Assembly: GCA_965232485.1 (NCBI GenBank)
Contig: OZ246975.1
Location: forward strand, 2,294,001-2,358,000
DNA length: 64,000 nt
Source: VXPQ01 sp965232485
GTDB lineage: Bacteria > Bacteroidota > Rhodothermia > Rhodothermales > VXPQ01
Direction of reading: 5' to 3'
The position numbers were made by a program, and so were the translations under genes. Every line of letters begins with the position of its first letter. Position 1 is the first letter of the stretch. The notes beneath the pieces were generated by a model. That model saw nothing but the letters and a program-made list of their open reading frames with translations, ran no database searches and was not told the DNA's origin. This document shows, in pieces, positions 1-7,839 of this stretch.

Positions 1-585
1 CGAAACGAGGGTCATGAGTCCGTAATGGATCAGCGCCGGGGCGAAGCCCAGCGTCGCCGCCAGGCCCGCGTCGAACGTGGCGATTTTCAGTTCCTTGTAG
101 AAGAGGGCGATGAAGGCGGCGTTCGCCAACCCCGCCGCGCTCATCGCATACAGCGCGCGCGGCCCGATATCCCTTCCCAGCACGATGAGCCGGTCGAACG
201 GGGCGAAGGCCGGTTCGCCGAGGAGCACGGCGTCGGTGTCGAGGTGTACGTCGCCGGCGTAGCGGGCGATAAGGAGCACGCCCACGCTGAACAACACGGG
301 AAACACCAGGCCGATCGCGGCGTCTTCCCGGACGCGCTGCGTGGAAACGAGCAGTTCGACCAGCATGGCGGCAAGTACGCCCGTAGCCGCCGCGACCAGA
401 ATCAGCAGGGGAGAATTCAGATCGTGGGTCCAGAAAAACGCCACTACCACGCCCGGCAAGATGGCGTGGCTTATGGCGTCGCTCATCATGGCCATCTTGC
501 GCAGCGCGAGGAACGCGCCCGGGAGCGCGCACGCCGCCGCCACGACCACGGCGAGCATCTGGATTTCAATTTCTCCCTGGGTCAT
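1..585 (-). CDS. Metal ABC transporter permease, ZnuB/MntB type (3' end outside window)
   Basis: This is the last visible gene of a Mn/Zn uptake operon. It encodes an inner-membrane permease that carries the metal delivered by the substrate-binding protein at 2474-3457. About 195 residues are visible from the ATG at 583-585. They are very hydrophobic and carry the family signature near residues 33-50 (MSDAISHAILPGVVVAF). The start overlaps the stop of the upstream permease gene in an ATGA junction, so the two should be translationally coupled. The reading frame stays open to base 1, so the C-terminus is missing only because the window ends. The paired permeases suggest a heterodimeric channel. 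The sequence does not decide between Mn, Zn and Fe. Confidence 0.9.
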   Translation of the reverse strand, partial: MTQGEIEIQMLAVVVAAACALPGAFLALRKMAMMSDAISHAILPGVVVAFFWTHDLNSPLLILVAAATGVLAAMLVELLVSTQRVREDAAIGLVFPVLFSVGVLLIARYAGDVHLDTDAVLLGEPAFAPFDRLIVLGRDIGPRALYAMSAAGLANAAFIALFYKELKIATFDAGLAATLGFAPALIHYGLMTLVS

Positions 586-1688
586 CGTTGCTCCTTTTTC
601 AACGCGTCTACGCGGCGCAGGCCCGCCTCGCTCAGGGCCCATCCGTCCCCCGCGCGGCGGACGAGACGCTCCTTTTGCAGGCGGACGAGCAGGCGGTCTA
701 CGGGAATGTCTTTCGCCTGCATGGCTTGCACGGCGCCCTGCGGGTGGGGGCGCAGCGGATCGTTGTGCTGCATGCCCAGCGCGTAGAGGTCCAGCAGCAC
801 GCTTTCGCGCCGGAAACGTCCCGCATTCCGGCGTCTGCGCAGGCGTTGCCCCAGCAGGCCGCGCTTCGGCGCGAAAAAGAGCGACGCCGCCACGATCATT
901 CCCATGCAGAGCACGATCAGCGGGCCGGTCGGCAAGCCGGTTTCGAGGCTGCTGAGCACGGCCCCGGTTACGCCCCCCGCCGCGCCGAATCCGGCGGACA
1001 GCAGCACCATTTTCCACAAGGCGTCCGTCCATTGCCGTCCGGCGGCGGCCGGCGCCACGATCATGGCGCTCATCAGCACGACGCCGACGGTCTGCAATCC
1101 GATTACGATGGCCACGACCAGCAGCGCCGTCAGGAAGAGGTCCACGCGCCGCATGGGCAAGCCCAGCGTGCGTCCGTATTCCGGGTCGAAGGCCAGCAAT
1201 TTCAATTCTTTCCAGAAAAGCGCCGTCAGAAGGAGCGCGACGCCCCCCAGGATGGCCATGGCGACGACGTCGCGGCGGACCAGCGAGGAGGCCTGTCCGA
1301 ACAAAAACGTATCCAGTCCGGCCTGGGCGGCCCCGGCGTGTCGCCGAATCCACGTAAGCAGGACCAGCCCTGCGCCGAAGAATACGGACAGCGAGAGGGC
1401 CAGCATGCTGTCGTATTTGATGCGGGTGGTTTCGGTGACGGACATGATCCAGAGCGTCGCCAGCCATCCCGCCAGCGCGGCGCCGACCATGAGCGCCAGC
1501 GGCGCCTTGCTTCCCGTCAGCAGGAAGGCGAGCGCGACGCCGGGCAGCGCAGCGTGCGAAATGGCGTCGCCAAGGAGGCTTTGTCCGCGCAGTACGGCGT
1601 AGGCGCCCAGTCCGCCGCTCACAATGCCCAGTACGGCGGAACCCAGCGCCACCATGCGTAGCGTATAGTCGCTGAACAGGTGTTCCAT
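582..1688 (-). CDS. Metal ABC transporter permease with C-terminal winged-helix domain
   Basis: This 368-residue protein has a family-typical permease core at about residues 1-275, with the signature GDAISHAALPGVALAF near 40-55 and eight or so hydrophobic segments. It is followed by a roughly 80-residue soluble tail. The tail, rich in Arg and Leu, reads like a DtxR-type winged helix (RLLVRLQKERLVRRAGDGWALSEAG near 335-360). Related permeases in several phyla carry such a fused regulator-like domain; its role is unproven, and coupling of transport to metal sensing is my inference. The gene lies 18 bp after the ATPase gene and overlaps the next permease by 4 bp. The ATG at 1688 is the only sensible start. 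Confidence 0.9.
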   Translation of the reverse strand: MEHLFSDYTLRMVALGSAVLGIVSGGLGAYAVLRGQSLLGDAISHAALPGVALAFLLTGSKAPLALMVGAALAGWLATLWIMSVTETTRIKYDSMLALSLSVFFGAGLVLLTWIRRHAGAAQAGLDTFLFGQASSLVRRDVVAMAILGGVALLLTALFWKELKLLAFDPEYGRTLGLPMRRVDLFLTALLVVAIVIGLQTVGVVLMSAMIVAPAAAGRQWTDALWKMVLLSAGFGAAGGVTGAVLSSLETGLPTGPLIVLCMGMIVAASLFFAPKRGLLGQRLRRRRNAGRFRRESVLLDLYALGMQHNDPLRPHPQGAVQAMQAKDIPVDRLLVRLQKERLVRRAGDGWALSEAGLRRVDALKKEQR

Positions 1689-1706
1689 CGGCGTTTTTCC
1701 GGCAGG

Positions 1707-2477
1707 CTACGGCGCGTCGGGTTCGGAAGCGCCGGCGGCGTCCACGCTGCGCAAAAAGGCGATGCGCCCGCCGTACGCAAGGCGCAGATTTTCCGGCGTA
1801 AAGGCTTTTTCGACCGGGCCGGAGGCAATCCGCCGGACGTTCAGCAGCATCGCATGGTCGAAGTATTCCTCGACGGTTTGCAGGTCGTGGTGCACGACGA
1901 GCAAGGTGCGTCCCTGCGCCCGCAACGCCCGCAGCAGGTCGATGATGGCCCGTTCGGTGACGGCGTCCACCCCCTGAAACGGTTCGTCCATCAGGTAGAC
2001 CCGGGCGTCCTGCACCAGGGCGCGCGCCAGAAACACGCGTTGTTGTTGTCCTCCGGACAGTTGCCGAATCTGCCGGTCGGCGAACGCTTCCATGCCCACG
2101 CGCGCCAGCGCTTCCCGCGCTTGTTCGCGTTCGCGTTTGCCCGGACGGCGGATCCATCCGAGGCGCCCGTAGCGCCCCATCATCACGACGTCCAGCGCGC
2201 TGGTCGGAAAATCCCAGTCCACGCTGCCCCGTTGCGGCACATAGGCGATGCGTTGCCGGGACGTTTCGTACGGCGCGTCGAAGAACCGGATGCGTCCCGC
2301 AGAAATCGGCAACAGGCCCAGCAGGGCTTTGACGAAGGTGGTTTTTCCGGCGCCGTTGGGTCCCACGATGGCCATGAGCACGCCTGGAGGCACGGTCAGG
2401 TCGATGTCCCACAGTACGGGCTTGTCCCGATAGGCGACGGTCAGGTCGCGCACTTCTATGGCCGCTGCGTCCTTCAC
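1707..2477 (-). CDS. Metal ABC transporter ATP-binding protein
   Basis: This 256-residue cytoplasmic ATPase energises the two permeases encoded downstream. Walker A is GPNGAGKT at residues 39-46, the ABC signature LSGGQQQR is at 140-147, Walker B YLMDEP is at 161-166, and the switch His lies in VVHHDL. The composition matches the MntB/TroB/ZnuC class of metal importers. The start is GTG at 2475-2477. It overlaps the TGA of the substrate-binding protein gene in a GTGA junction, which supports this start and operon translation. Length is normal for the family, and I see no defect. Confidence 0.93.
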   Translation of the reverse strand: MKDAAAIEVRDLTVAYRDKPVLWDIDLTVPPGVLMAIVGPNGAGKTTFVKALLGLLPISAGRIRFFDAPYETSRQRIAYVPQRGSVDWDFPTSALDVVMMGRYGRLGWIRRPGKREREQAREALARVGMEAFADRQIRQLSGGQQQRVFLARALVQDARVYLMDEPFQGVDAVTERAIIDLLRALRAQGRTLLVVHHDLQTVEEYFDHAMLLNVRRIASGPVEKAFTPENLRLAYGGRIAFLRSVDAAGASEPDAP

Positions 2478-3457
2478 GCAGGGTCCCTGGCCAGGGCCGC
2501 CGCGATGGCGTCGATGTTCGCGCGCATCATCCCCAGATACGTGTCTGCCTGCGATCCGGGGTCGCCCAGCGCGTCGCCGTAGAGCGCTCCTCCGACGCCC
2601 ACGTCGAATCCGCGGGCCCGCACCGCTTCCCGCACGGCTTCTATGCCTCGGGGGGAAATGGAGGTTTCGACGAACATGGCCGGAATCCGGCGCCTGGCCA
2701 CAAGGTCGGCCAGGCGCTGCACGTCCGCCGTGCCCGCTTCGACGGCCGTGCTCATGCCCTGCAGGCCATGCACTTCGAATCCGTACGCCCTGCCGAAATA
2801 GCCGAAGGCGTCGTGCGACGTGACGAGGACGCGGCGGTTCGCCGGGATGGAGGCGGCCTGCTCCCGGACGTACGCATGGGCGCGGTCCATCTCTGCAAGG
2901 TACTCGTCGAGTCGTCGCCGGTAGTCTTCCGCATGCAGCGGATCGGCTTGCGCCAGGATTTCCTGCACGCGCCGCGCCGCCTTTTTCCAGAGGGATACGT
3001 CGAACCAGACATGCGGGTCGTAGTTGCCCTGAAACAGCTCCGAATCAATCAGGTCTTCCGGGGCGACGCTTTCTTCCGCCACGGCGAATACGGGGACGCC
3101 GCGTTGATGCATCTGCTCGAAGACGTCGCCCATTTTGCCTTCCAGATGCAGCCCGTTGTACAGAATGACGTCGGCTTCGCTCAGGCGGGTCACGTCGCCG
3201 GCGCTGGCCTTGTACAGGTGCGGGTCCACGCCCGGTCCCATGAGGCCCGTCGCCGATACGCGCTCGCCGCCGATTTGCGCGGCCAAATCCGCCAGTATGC
3301 TGGTGGTGGCCGCGACGCCGAGCCGATTGGGCGGGGTTGCGCCGTTGCCGCGCGTCTGTTCGCATCCGGCCAGCACGCCCGCGAGGCCCGCCGCGCCCGT
3401 TAGGCCCGCCGCAAACAGGATGGAGGCAAGCAGGGAATATGATCGCATGGAGCGCAT
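2474..3457 (-). CDS. Metal ABC transporter substrate-binding lipoprotein, TroA/MntA/ZnuA type
   Basis: This is the solute-binding component that captures Mn/Zn and hands it to the permeases. From the ATG at 3457 it has 327 residues; a second ATG lies three codons further on. The N-terminus is a lipoprotein signal with lipobox LAGC (Cys32). Probable metal ligands by comparison with TroA are His80 (DPHLYKAS), His149 (DPHVWFD), His215 (TSHDAF) and Asp295 (LYGDALG). It lacks the long His-rich loop seen in many ZnuA proteins, which leans slightly toward Mn. It is the first gene of the operon, behind the promoter/operator at 3619-3651. The upstream extension in the same frame to 3529 looks non-coding. 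Confidence 0.92.
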   Translation of the reverse strand: MRSMRSYSLLASILFAAGLTGAAGLAGVLAGCEQTRGNGATPPNRLGVAATTSILADLAAQIGGERVSATGLMGPGVDPHLYKASAGDVTRLSEADVILYNGLHLEGKMGDVFEQMHQRGVPVFAVAEESVAPEDLIDSELFQGNYDPHVWFDVSLWKKAARRVQEILAQADPLHAEDYRRRLDEYLAEMDRAHAYVREQAASIPANRRVLVTSHDAFGYFGRAYGFEVHGLQGMSTAVEAGTADVQRLADLVARRRIPAMFVETSISPRGIEAVREAVRARGFDVGVGGALYGDALGDPGSQADTYLGMMRANIDAIAAALARDPA

Positions 3458-3618
3458 GGGGCAAGTAAAAAGAAAGAAGGATTGTTTGCGAACCGGGCCG
3501 AGCGGACTGGCTGGTCTGGATTGGTCCAATCAGATCAGACTGATCGAACAAACCCTCGAATAATTCCGCAAAATCAGCCCGGTCCAGCTCGCGCAAGGCC
3601 GCAAAAACCGCAGTATAT

Positions 3619-3651
3619 CTAAATATAAATTTAGTTAAGGCTAAAAATCAA
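3619..3651 (-). promoter_or_regulatory. Promoter and candidate metalloregulator operator of the metal uptake operon
   Basis: Reading the minus strand, TTGATT (3646-3651) and TATATT (3622-3627) form a -35/-10 pair with an 18-bp spacer. Inside the spacer is the inverted repeat TTTAGCCTTAACTAAA (3630-3645), with 5-bp arms and a 6-bp centre. A second, overlapping repeat, CTAAAT-ATAA-ATTTAG (3619-3634), shares one arm. AT-rich palindromes of this TTAG/CTAA type resemble DtxR/IdeR/MntR boxes. An operator between -35 and -10 would repress the operon when metal is sufficient. The distance to the first start codon is about 165 bp. The regulator is not encoded in this window. Confidence 0.6.
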
Positions 3652-3802
3652 GGGATTGCGCTGTTTTGTTTCGTAATTTCATATAGAGGGCGCGTTTTTC
3701 TGCCTCCCGGCGGGCGCTTCGCGTCCGCGGCGCTCCTGATCCGCCGTGTTTCCCGCTGATTTGAACGATGGAATCATGACGTCCTGTATTTGCGTAAGCG
3801 AA

Positions 3803-3831
3803 GCGCTGATCGAAGTATCCCTGATCAGCGC
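3803..3831. promoter_or_regulatory. 9-bp perfect inverted repeat upstream of the ABC exporter
   Basis: GCGCTGATC (3803-3811) and GATCAGCGC (3823-3831) form a perfect 9-bp inverted repeat around an 11-base centre, 100 bp before the exporter start at 3932. No T-run follows, so it is not a typical intrinsic terminator. An operator or a leader hairpin is more likely. The rest of 3652-3931 holds no recognisable gene. Confidence 0.45.
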
Positions 3832-3931
3832 ATCCCTCTCATGCTTTCCGGAACGCGCAAGAACACAGGGCGGGTTCGGGGATTAAAAGGGAACTGTTTT
3901 TCTCTCCGGCGATCCCGGTCTGTTCATCGTC

Positions 3932-5725
3932 ATGTCCAAGGAGGATACTCAAGGTTTCGACGGGCGCCTGTTGCGCCGCATCGTGCGCTACCTGGCTCCC
4001 TACAAGTGGTGGGTGCTGATCGCGTTCGCGCTGACGGCGGGGGCTTCTTTTCTGGGGCCGTTGCGCCCCAGGCTGGTGCAGGAGGCCATCGACGGGTATA
4101 TCGTGCCGGGCGATCTGGAGGGGTTGCAGGGGATCGTTCTGCTTCTGGTGGCCGCCCTGATCGGGGAAGGGGTCTTTTCGCTCCTGCAAGGTTATCTGAC
4201 GCAGTGGGTCGGGCAACATGCGATCTACGATCTGCGCACGGCGGTTTTTCGGCATATCCAGCGGCAGCCGCTTCGTTTTTTCGACCGCACGCCCGTCGGG
4301 CGGCTGATTACGCGGACGACGAGCGACGTGGAGGCGCTCAGCGACGTTTTGTCGGCGGGACTGGTCGTCATCCTCGGCAACCTGTTTCGCATCGCCTTTA
4401 TCCTGTATTTCATGTTCTCTCTGAACTGGGCGCTCGCGCTGGTGGTGCTGGGGGTGATGCCCGTCATGGCGTACGGGGTTTTTCTTTTCCGGAGCAAGGT
4501 GCGCGTGCAGTACCGGGAAACCCGCAAGCAGGTGTCGCGGCTCAATTCGTTTTTGCAGGAGCATATTTCCGGGATGCATATCGTGCAGGCGTTCAATCGG
4601 GAGCGGGAGGAAATGAAGCGGTTCAGCGGCATCAACCAGGAGCACCGCGCCGCGCAGATCAAGACCATCTTTTATTTTGCGCTTTTCTGGCCGATGGTGG
4701 ACATCGTAGCGTCCACGGCGCTTGGCCTGGTCATCTGGTTCGGCGGGTTGCAGGCTATGGCGGGCACGCTCACCATCGGGGTGCTCATTGCTTTTATCCA
4801 GTTTTCCCGGCAGTTCTTCGAACCTATTCGGAATCTTTCGGACCAGTACAACACGTTGCAGAGCGCCATGGCCGGCGCCGAGCGCATTTTCGGATTGCTG
4901 GACGAGGATCAGTCTCTCGTCGAGAAAGAGACGCCCGCGCGGCTGGGTCGCGCGCAGGGCCGCATCGAGTTCCGGAACGTCTGGTTTGCGTACGGGGGAG
5001 AGGAGGCGGGCGACGCGGAGCCGGACTGGATTCTGCGCGACGTGTCTTTCGCGGTGGAGCCGGGGCAGCAGGTGGCTATCGTCGGGGCGACGGGCGCCGG
5101 GAAGACGACGATCATCAACGCGCTCTTGCGATTCTACGATATTCAGCGCGGCGGCGTCTTCGTCGACGGGGTCGATATTCGGGACCTGCGCCTTGCCGAG
5201 CTGCGGCGGCGCATCGGGCTGGTGCTGCAGGACGTGTTTCTTTTTTCCGGCTCCATCTCCCGCAACCTGACGCTGGGCGATCCTGAAATCAGCGAGGCGG
5301 ACATGCGGCGCGCCGCCGAACTGGTGGGCGCGGACGCCTTCATCCGCAAACTGCCCGACGGGTACGAACAGGACGTGCGCGAACGGGGGGCTTCGCTGTC
5401 GCACGGGCAGCGGCAGTTGCTCTCGTTCGTGCGGGTTCTGGCGTACGATCCCGAATTTCTCGTGCTGGACGAGGCTACTTCCAGCGTGGACACCGAAACC
5501 GAACGGCTCATCGAGCAGGCCCTGAAGAAGTTGATGGCGGGCCGCACATCCCTCGTGGTTGCGCATCGCCTGTCCACGATCCGGCATTCGGATCGCATTC
5601 TGGTCATGCACAAGGGCCGCATCCGGGAACAGGGCGCCCACCAGGAATTGCTTGCGATGGACGGCTTGTATCGCCGGCTGTACGAATTGCAGTACGCGGA
5701 ACAGGAGGGACAGCAGGCCGCCTGA
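3932..5725 (+). CDS. ABC exporter, fused membrane/ATPase half-transporter (MsbA/multidrug type)
   Basis: This 597-residue protein has one six-helix membrane domain (about residues 20-310) and one nucleotide-binding domain (345-585). It should act as a homodimer at the inner membrane. Walker A GATGAGKT lies at 385-392, the signature LSHGQ at 489-493, Walker B FLVLDEA at 509-515, the D-loop SSVD at 517-520, and the H-loop His at about 545. The signature has His in place of the usual Gly, which is common in this subfamily. Substrates cannot be told from sequence; lipid flippases and drug exporters share this architecture. The start ATG follows a GGAGG-like run only in part, but upstream in-frame codons look non-coding. 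Confidence 0.93.
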   Translation: MSKEDTQGFDGRLLRRIVRYLAPYKWWVLIAFALTAGASFLGPLRPRLVQEAIDGYIVPGDLEGLQGIVLLLVAALIGEGVFSLLQGYLTQWVGQHAIYDLRTAVFRHIQRQPLRFFDRTPVGRLITRTTSDVEALSDVLSAGLVVILGNLFRIAFILYFMFSLNWALALVVLGVMPVMAYGVFLFRSKVRVQYRETRKQVSRLNSFLQEHISGMHIVQAFNREREEMKRFSGINQEHRAAQIKTIFYFALFWPMVDIVASTALGLVIWFGGLQAMAGTLTIGVLIAFIQFSRQFFEPIRNLSDQYNTLQSAMAGAERIFGLLDEDQSLVEKETPARLGRAQGRIEFRNVWFAYGGEEAGDAEPDWILRDVSFAVEPGQQVAIVGATGAGKTTIINALLRFYDIQRGGVFVDGVDIRDLRLAELRRRIGLVLQDVFLFSGSISRNLTLGDPEISEADMRRAAELVGADAFIRKLPDGYEQDVRERGASLSHGQRQLLSFVRVLAYDPEFLVLDEATSSVDTETERLIEQALKKLMAGRTSLVVAHRLSTIRHSDRILVMHKGRIREQGAHQELLAMDGLYRRLYELQYAEQEGQQAA

Positions 5726-5805
5726 TCATTTATTCGCCGCGTTATTTTGCGGCCTTAACCAGCGCATCCTTTTTGCGCATTCACTCGATAACATCCCGTA
5801 ACGTC

Positions 5806-6138
5806 ATGGCCGCCTATTACGAATCGCATCACCTCGCTCGCTTTGGAGATATCGGGAAGGGAAACAAGGAACTGGCCGATCTTTTCTTCGCATGGTACGG
5901 AAAGGTGTTCGAGGAGGGGGCGCTTACGGCGCGGGAAAAGGCGCTGATCGCGCTGGCCGCGGCGCACGCCGTGCAGTGTCCCTACTGCATCGACGCGTAT
6001 ACGGAGGAGTGTCTCGGCAAGGGGGCGGACCTGGAGCAGATGACCGAAGCCGTGCATGTGGCGTCGGCCATTCGGGGCGGGGCTTCGCTGGCGCACGGCG
6101 TACAAATGCTGGAGCAGGTTGAGGCGAAAACGATGTGA
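5806..6138 (+). CDS. Arsenosugar biosynthesis-associated carboxymuconolactone-decarboxylase/peroxidase-like protein
   Basis: This 110-residue protein of the AhpD/CMD fold carries the redox motif CPYC (Cys58, Cys61) with a Glu at about 44 and a His-containing helix. These are features of small alkyl-hydroperoxide-reductase-like proteins. It sits 90 bp before the ArsS-like gene. That gene order is known for arsenosugar biosynthesis loci, where this family is named as an associated peroxidase-like protein of unknown exact role. I chose the ATG at 5806; the in-frame start at 5773 adds eleven residues with no family character. No ArsM methyltransferase is visible nearby. Confidence 0.85.
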   Translation: MAAYYESHHLARFGDIGKGNKELADLFFAWYGKVFEEGALTAREKALIALAAAHAVQCPYCIDAYTEECLGKGADLEQMTEAVHVASAIRGGASLAHGVQMLEQVEAKTM

Positions 6139-6228
6139 GTCCTGCGTATTCTTTACATTCTGTACGTTCTGTACAACCGTCTGCGGCGCCCGCCGTATTT
6201 TTATTCGTTTCACGACCCGTTTGCGCCT

Positions 6229-7374
6229 ATGGAAGCGCTTGTTGAATTTATTGCGCTGGAGCAGCTTTCCGGAGGAGACGGGAGCGCGCTCGATATTGGG
6301 GGGCCGCGGGTCACCACGAGTCTTCGTTACCGGCGCGAACCGCTTGCCCGTCCAGAGGAGCAATTGCGCATGCTGAATGCGGTCGCGATCGGGGCGGGGC
6401 CCTCGCAAACGGGGGATTTCGACGAGGACCTGAGGGTTTCGGGGTGGGAACGGCTGGCGCCTGCGAGGCTGGACGTGTTTCAGATCAACGTGGGCAAATT
6501 ATGCAATATGACGTGTCGGCATTGCCATGTGGATTCGGGGCCGGACCGAACGGAGGAGAACATGGACCGGGAGACGGTGGACGCTTGTCTGCGGGCCATT
6601 GACTTGTCCGGGGCGCACACGGTCGATCTGACGGGCGGCGCGCCGGAGTTGAATCCGCATTTCAAGTACCTGGTGGACGCGTGCGTTCGGCGGGGAAAGC
6701 ATGTCATCGACCGGTGCAATCTCACGATTCTGATGACGCGCCGGTTTGCCGATTTGCCGGAATGGATGGCCGAGCGGGGGGTGGAGGTCGTCTGTTCGCT
6801 GCCGCATTACCGGCGATCGGGGACGGATGCGCAGCGGGGGGAGGGGACGTACGATCTGAGCATTGCGGCGATCCGGAAACTGAATGCGGCGGGGTACGGC
6901 GAGGGCGATCCCGGGCGGCGACTGACCCTGGTGACGAATCCGGTCGGGGCGTTCCTTGCGGCGGGGCAGGCGTCGCTGGAAAGGGAATGGAAGGAGGCGC
7001 TGGCGCGGAATCACGGGATCGCGTTCGATCGCCTGATCGCGCTCAACAATATGCCGATGTCCCGGTATCTAGAATGGCTGGCGGACAAGGGGCTTGTCGA
7101 GGAGTATATGCACCGGATCGCGCAGGCCTTCAATCCGGCGGCCATTGCGGGGTTGATGTGCCGCAATACGTTGTCGGTGTCCTGGGACGGGTATTTGTAC
7201 GATTGCGATTTCAACCAGCAACTCGATATGCGGCTGGACTTGCCCGGCGGGTTGCGTCCCCACGTGCGGGATTTCGACCTGGAGGCGTGGCGCCGGCATG
7301 CGGTGCGGACGGCGCGGCATTGCTACGGCTGCACGGCCGGGGCGGGGAGTTCGTGTGGCGGGCAGGTGGTGTAG
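6229..7374 (+). CDS. arsS: Arsenosugar biosynthesis radical SAM protein ArsS
   Basis: This is a radical SAM enzyme. The cluster motif CNMTCRHC (Cys92, Cys96, Cys99 from the first ATG) is followed by HVDSGP, and a Cys-rich C-terminal domain ends in CYGCTAGAGSSCGG. Both are hallmarks of ArsS, which is thought to transfer a 5'-deoxyadenosyl group to dimethylarsenite to form arsenosugars. An alternative start at 6370 has a better ribosome site (GAGGAG at 6355-6360, nine bases upstream) and would remove 47 residues. The PLARPEEQL segment before it looks family-like, so I keep the long form. The gene ends directly in a 23-base G tract, and the reading frame near the end is intact. Confidence 0.88.
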   Translation: MEALVEFIALEQLSGGDGSALDIGGPRVTTSLRYRREPLARPEEQLRMLNAVAIGAGPSQTGDFDEDLRVSGWERLAPARLDVFQINVGKLCNMTCRHCHVDSGPDRTEENMDRETVDACLRAIDLSGAHTVDLTGGAPELNPHFKYLVDACVRRGKHVIDRCNLTILMTRRFADLPEWMAERGVEVVCSLPHYRRSGTDAQRGEGTYDLSIAAIRKLNAAGYGEGDPGRRLTLVTNPVGAFLAAGQASLEREWKEALARNHGIAFDRLIALNNMPMSRYLEWLADKGLVEEYMHRIAQAFNPAAIAGLMCRNTLSVSWDGYLYDCDFNQQLDMRLDLPGGLRPHVRDFDLEAWRRHAVRTARHCYGCTAGAGSSCGGQVV

Positions 7375-7396
7375 GGGGGGGGGGGGGGGGGGGGGG
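7374..7396. repeat. Poly(G) tract of 23 bases
   Basis: The final G of the arsS stop codon begins an uninterrupted run of 23 G. It marks the boundary between the housekeeping segment and the accessory island. Such runs can slip during replication or be mis-assembled, so the true length is uncertain. Confidence 0.9.
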
Positions 7397-7448
7397 ATTC
7401 TATAGAAGTGCTGATTTTTGGATGTAAGGAACAACTGGACAATAAGTG

Positions 7449-7508
7449 AGGTTTAACTACCCTTGCCGATGGACGAAACAACAGCTAAACATTAAGGAAG
7501 TTAAACCT
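7449..7508. promoter_or_regulatory. 10-bp inverted repeat in front of the small gene at 7510
   Basis: AGGTTTAACT (7449-7458) and AGTTAAACCT (7499-7508) are perfect complements separated by 40 bases. The second arm ends one base before the ATG at 7510. Pairing in the mRNA would hide the ribosome site; as DNA it could be an operator. Either reading is inference. Confidence 0.45.
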
Positions 7509-7509
7509 G

Positions 7510-7746
7510 ATGGCTTGTAGAATTGGAATCACAACGGCTCCCCAAGAGCGGCAGGGATATTGGAGAAACAAGTGCAGGAACCTGCGAAATTGGCAGATTC
7601 TTCATACGTGTTATTCCAAGCAACAGGCGCAGCACTTAGAGACCCAGGAAGCTCGGCTGCGTGGATGCGAAGCACATCCCGGCGGCGATGGACCCGAACA
7701 GGCGACTTGGTACGTCTACTACTTCCAGCATGACGGTTGCACCTGA
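7510..7746 (+). CDS. Small conserved protein, GIY-YIG-like beginning
   Basis: The product is 78 residues. The opening CRIGITTAPQERQGYW and the later LRNWQIL resemble the N-terminal part of GIY-YIG domains, and the ending (GPEQATWYVYYF) resembles small uncharacterised bacterial proteins I recall. The catalytic Arg/Glu set of a full GIY-YIG nuclease cannot be shown, so no activity is claimed. It precedes the Thoeris pair by 93 bp on the same strand. It could be an accessory gene of that module or an unrelated island gene. Confidence 0.55.
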   Translation: MACRIGITTAPQERQGYWRNKCRNLRNWQILHTCYSKQQAQHLETQEARLRGCEAHPGGDGPEQATWYVYYFQHDGCT

Positions 7747-7839
7747 CACGTATCCTGGATGAACGAAATAACAACTAGGTAATATGTCAAACTGCTTGCA
7801 CTGTATTGCGAGACCCTATGACTTTGATACGATAGAGAA

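Noticed and set aside
588..1661. 357-codon open frame on the plus strand
   Set aside because: Antisense to the metal permease; the composition (Arg, Gln, Gly runs) is typical of a shadow frame.
3839..5641. 600-codon open frame on the minus strand
   Set aside because: It lies wholly antisense to the ABC exporter, has no family motifs, and arises from GC-rich codon bias.
5736..5753. GCCGC/GCGGC hairpin after the ABC exporter as a terminator
   Set aside because: The stem is only 5 bp and no T-run follows.
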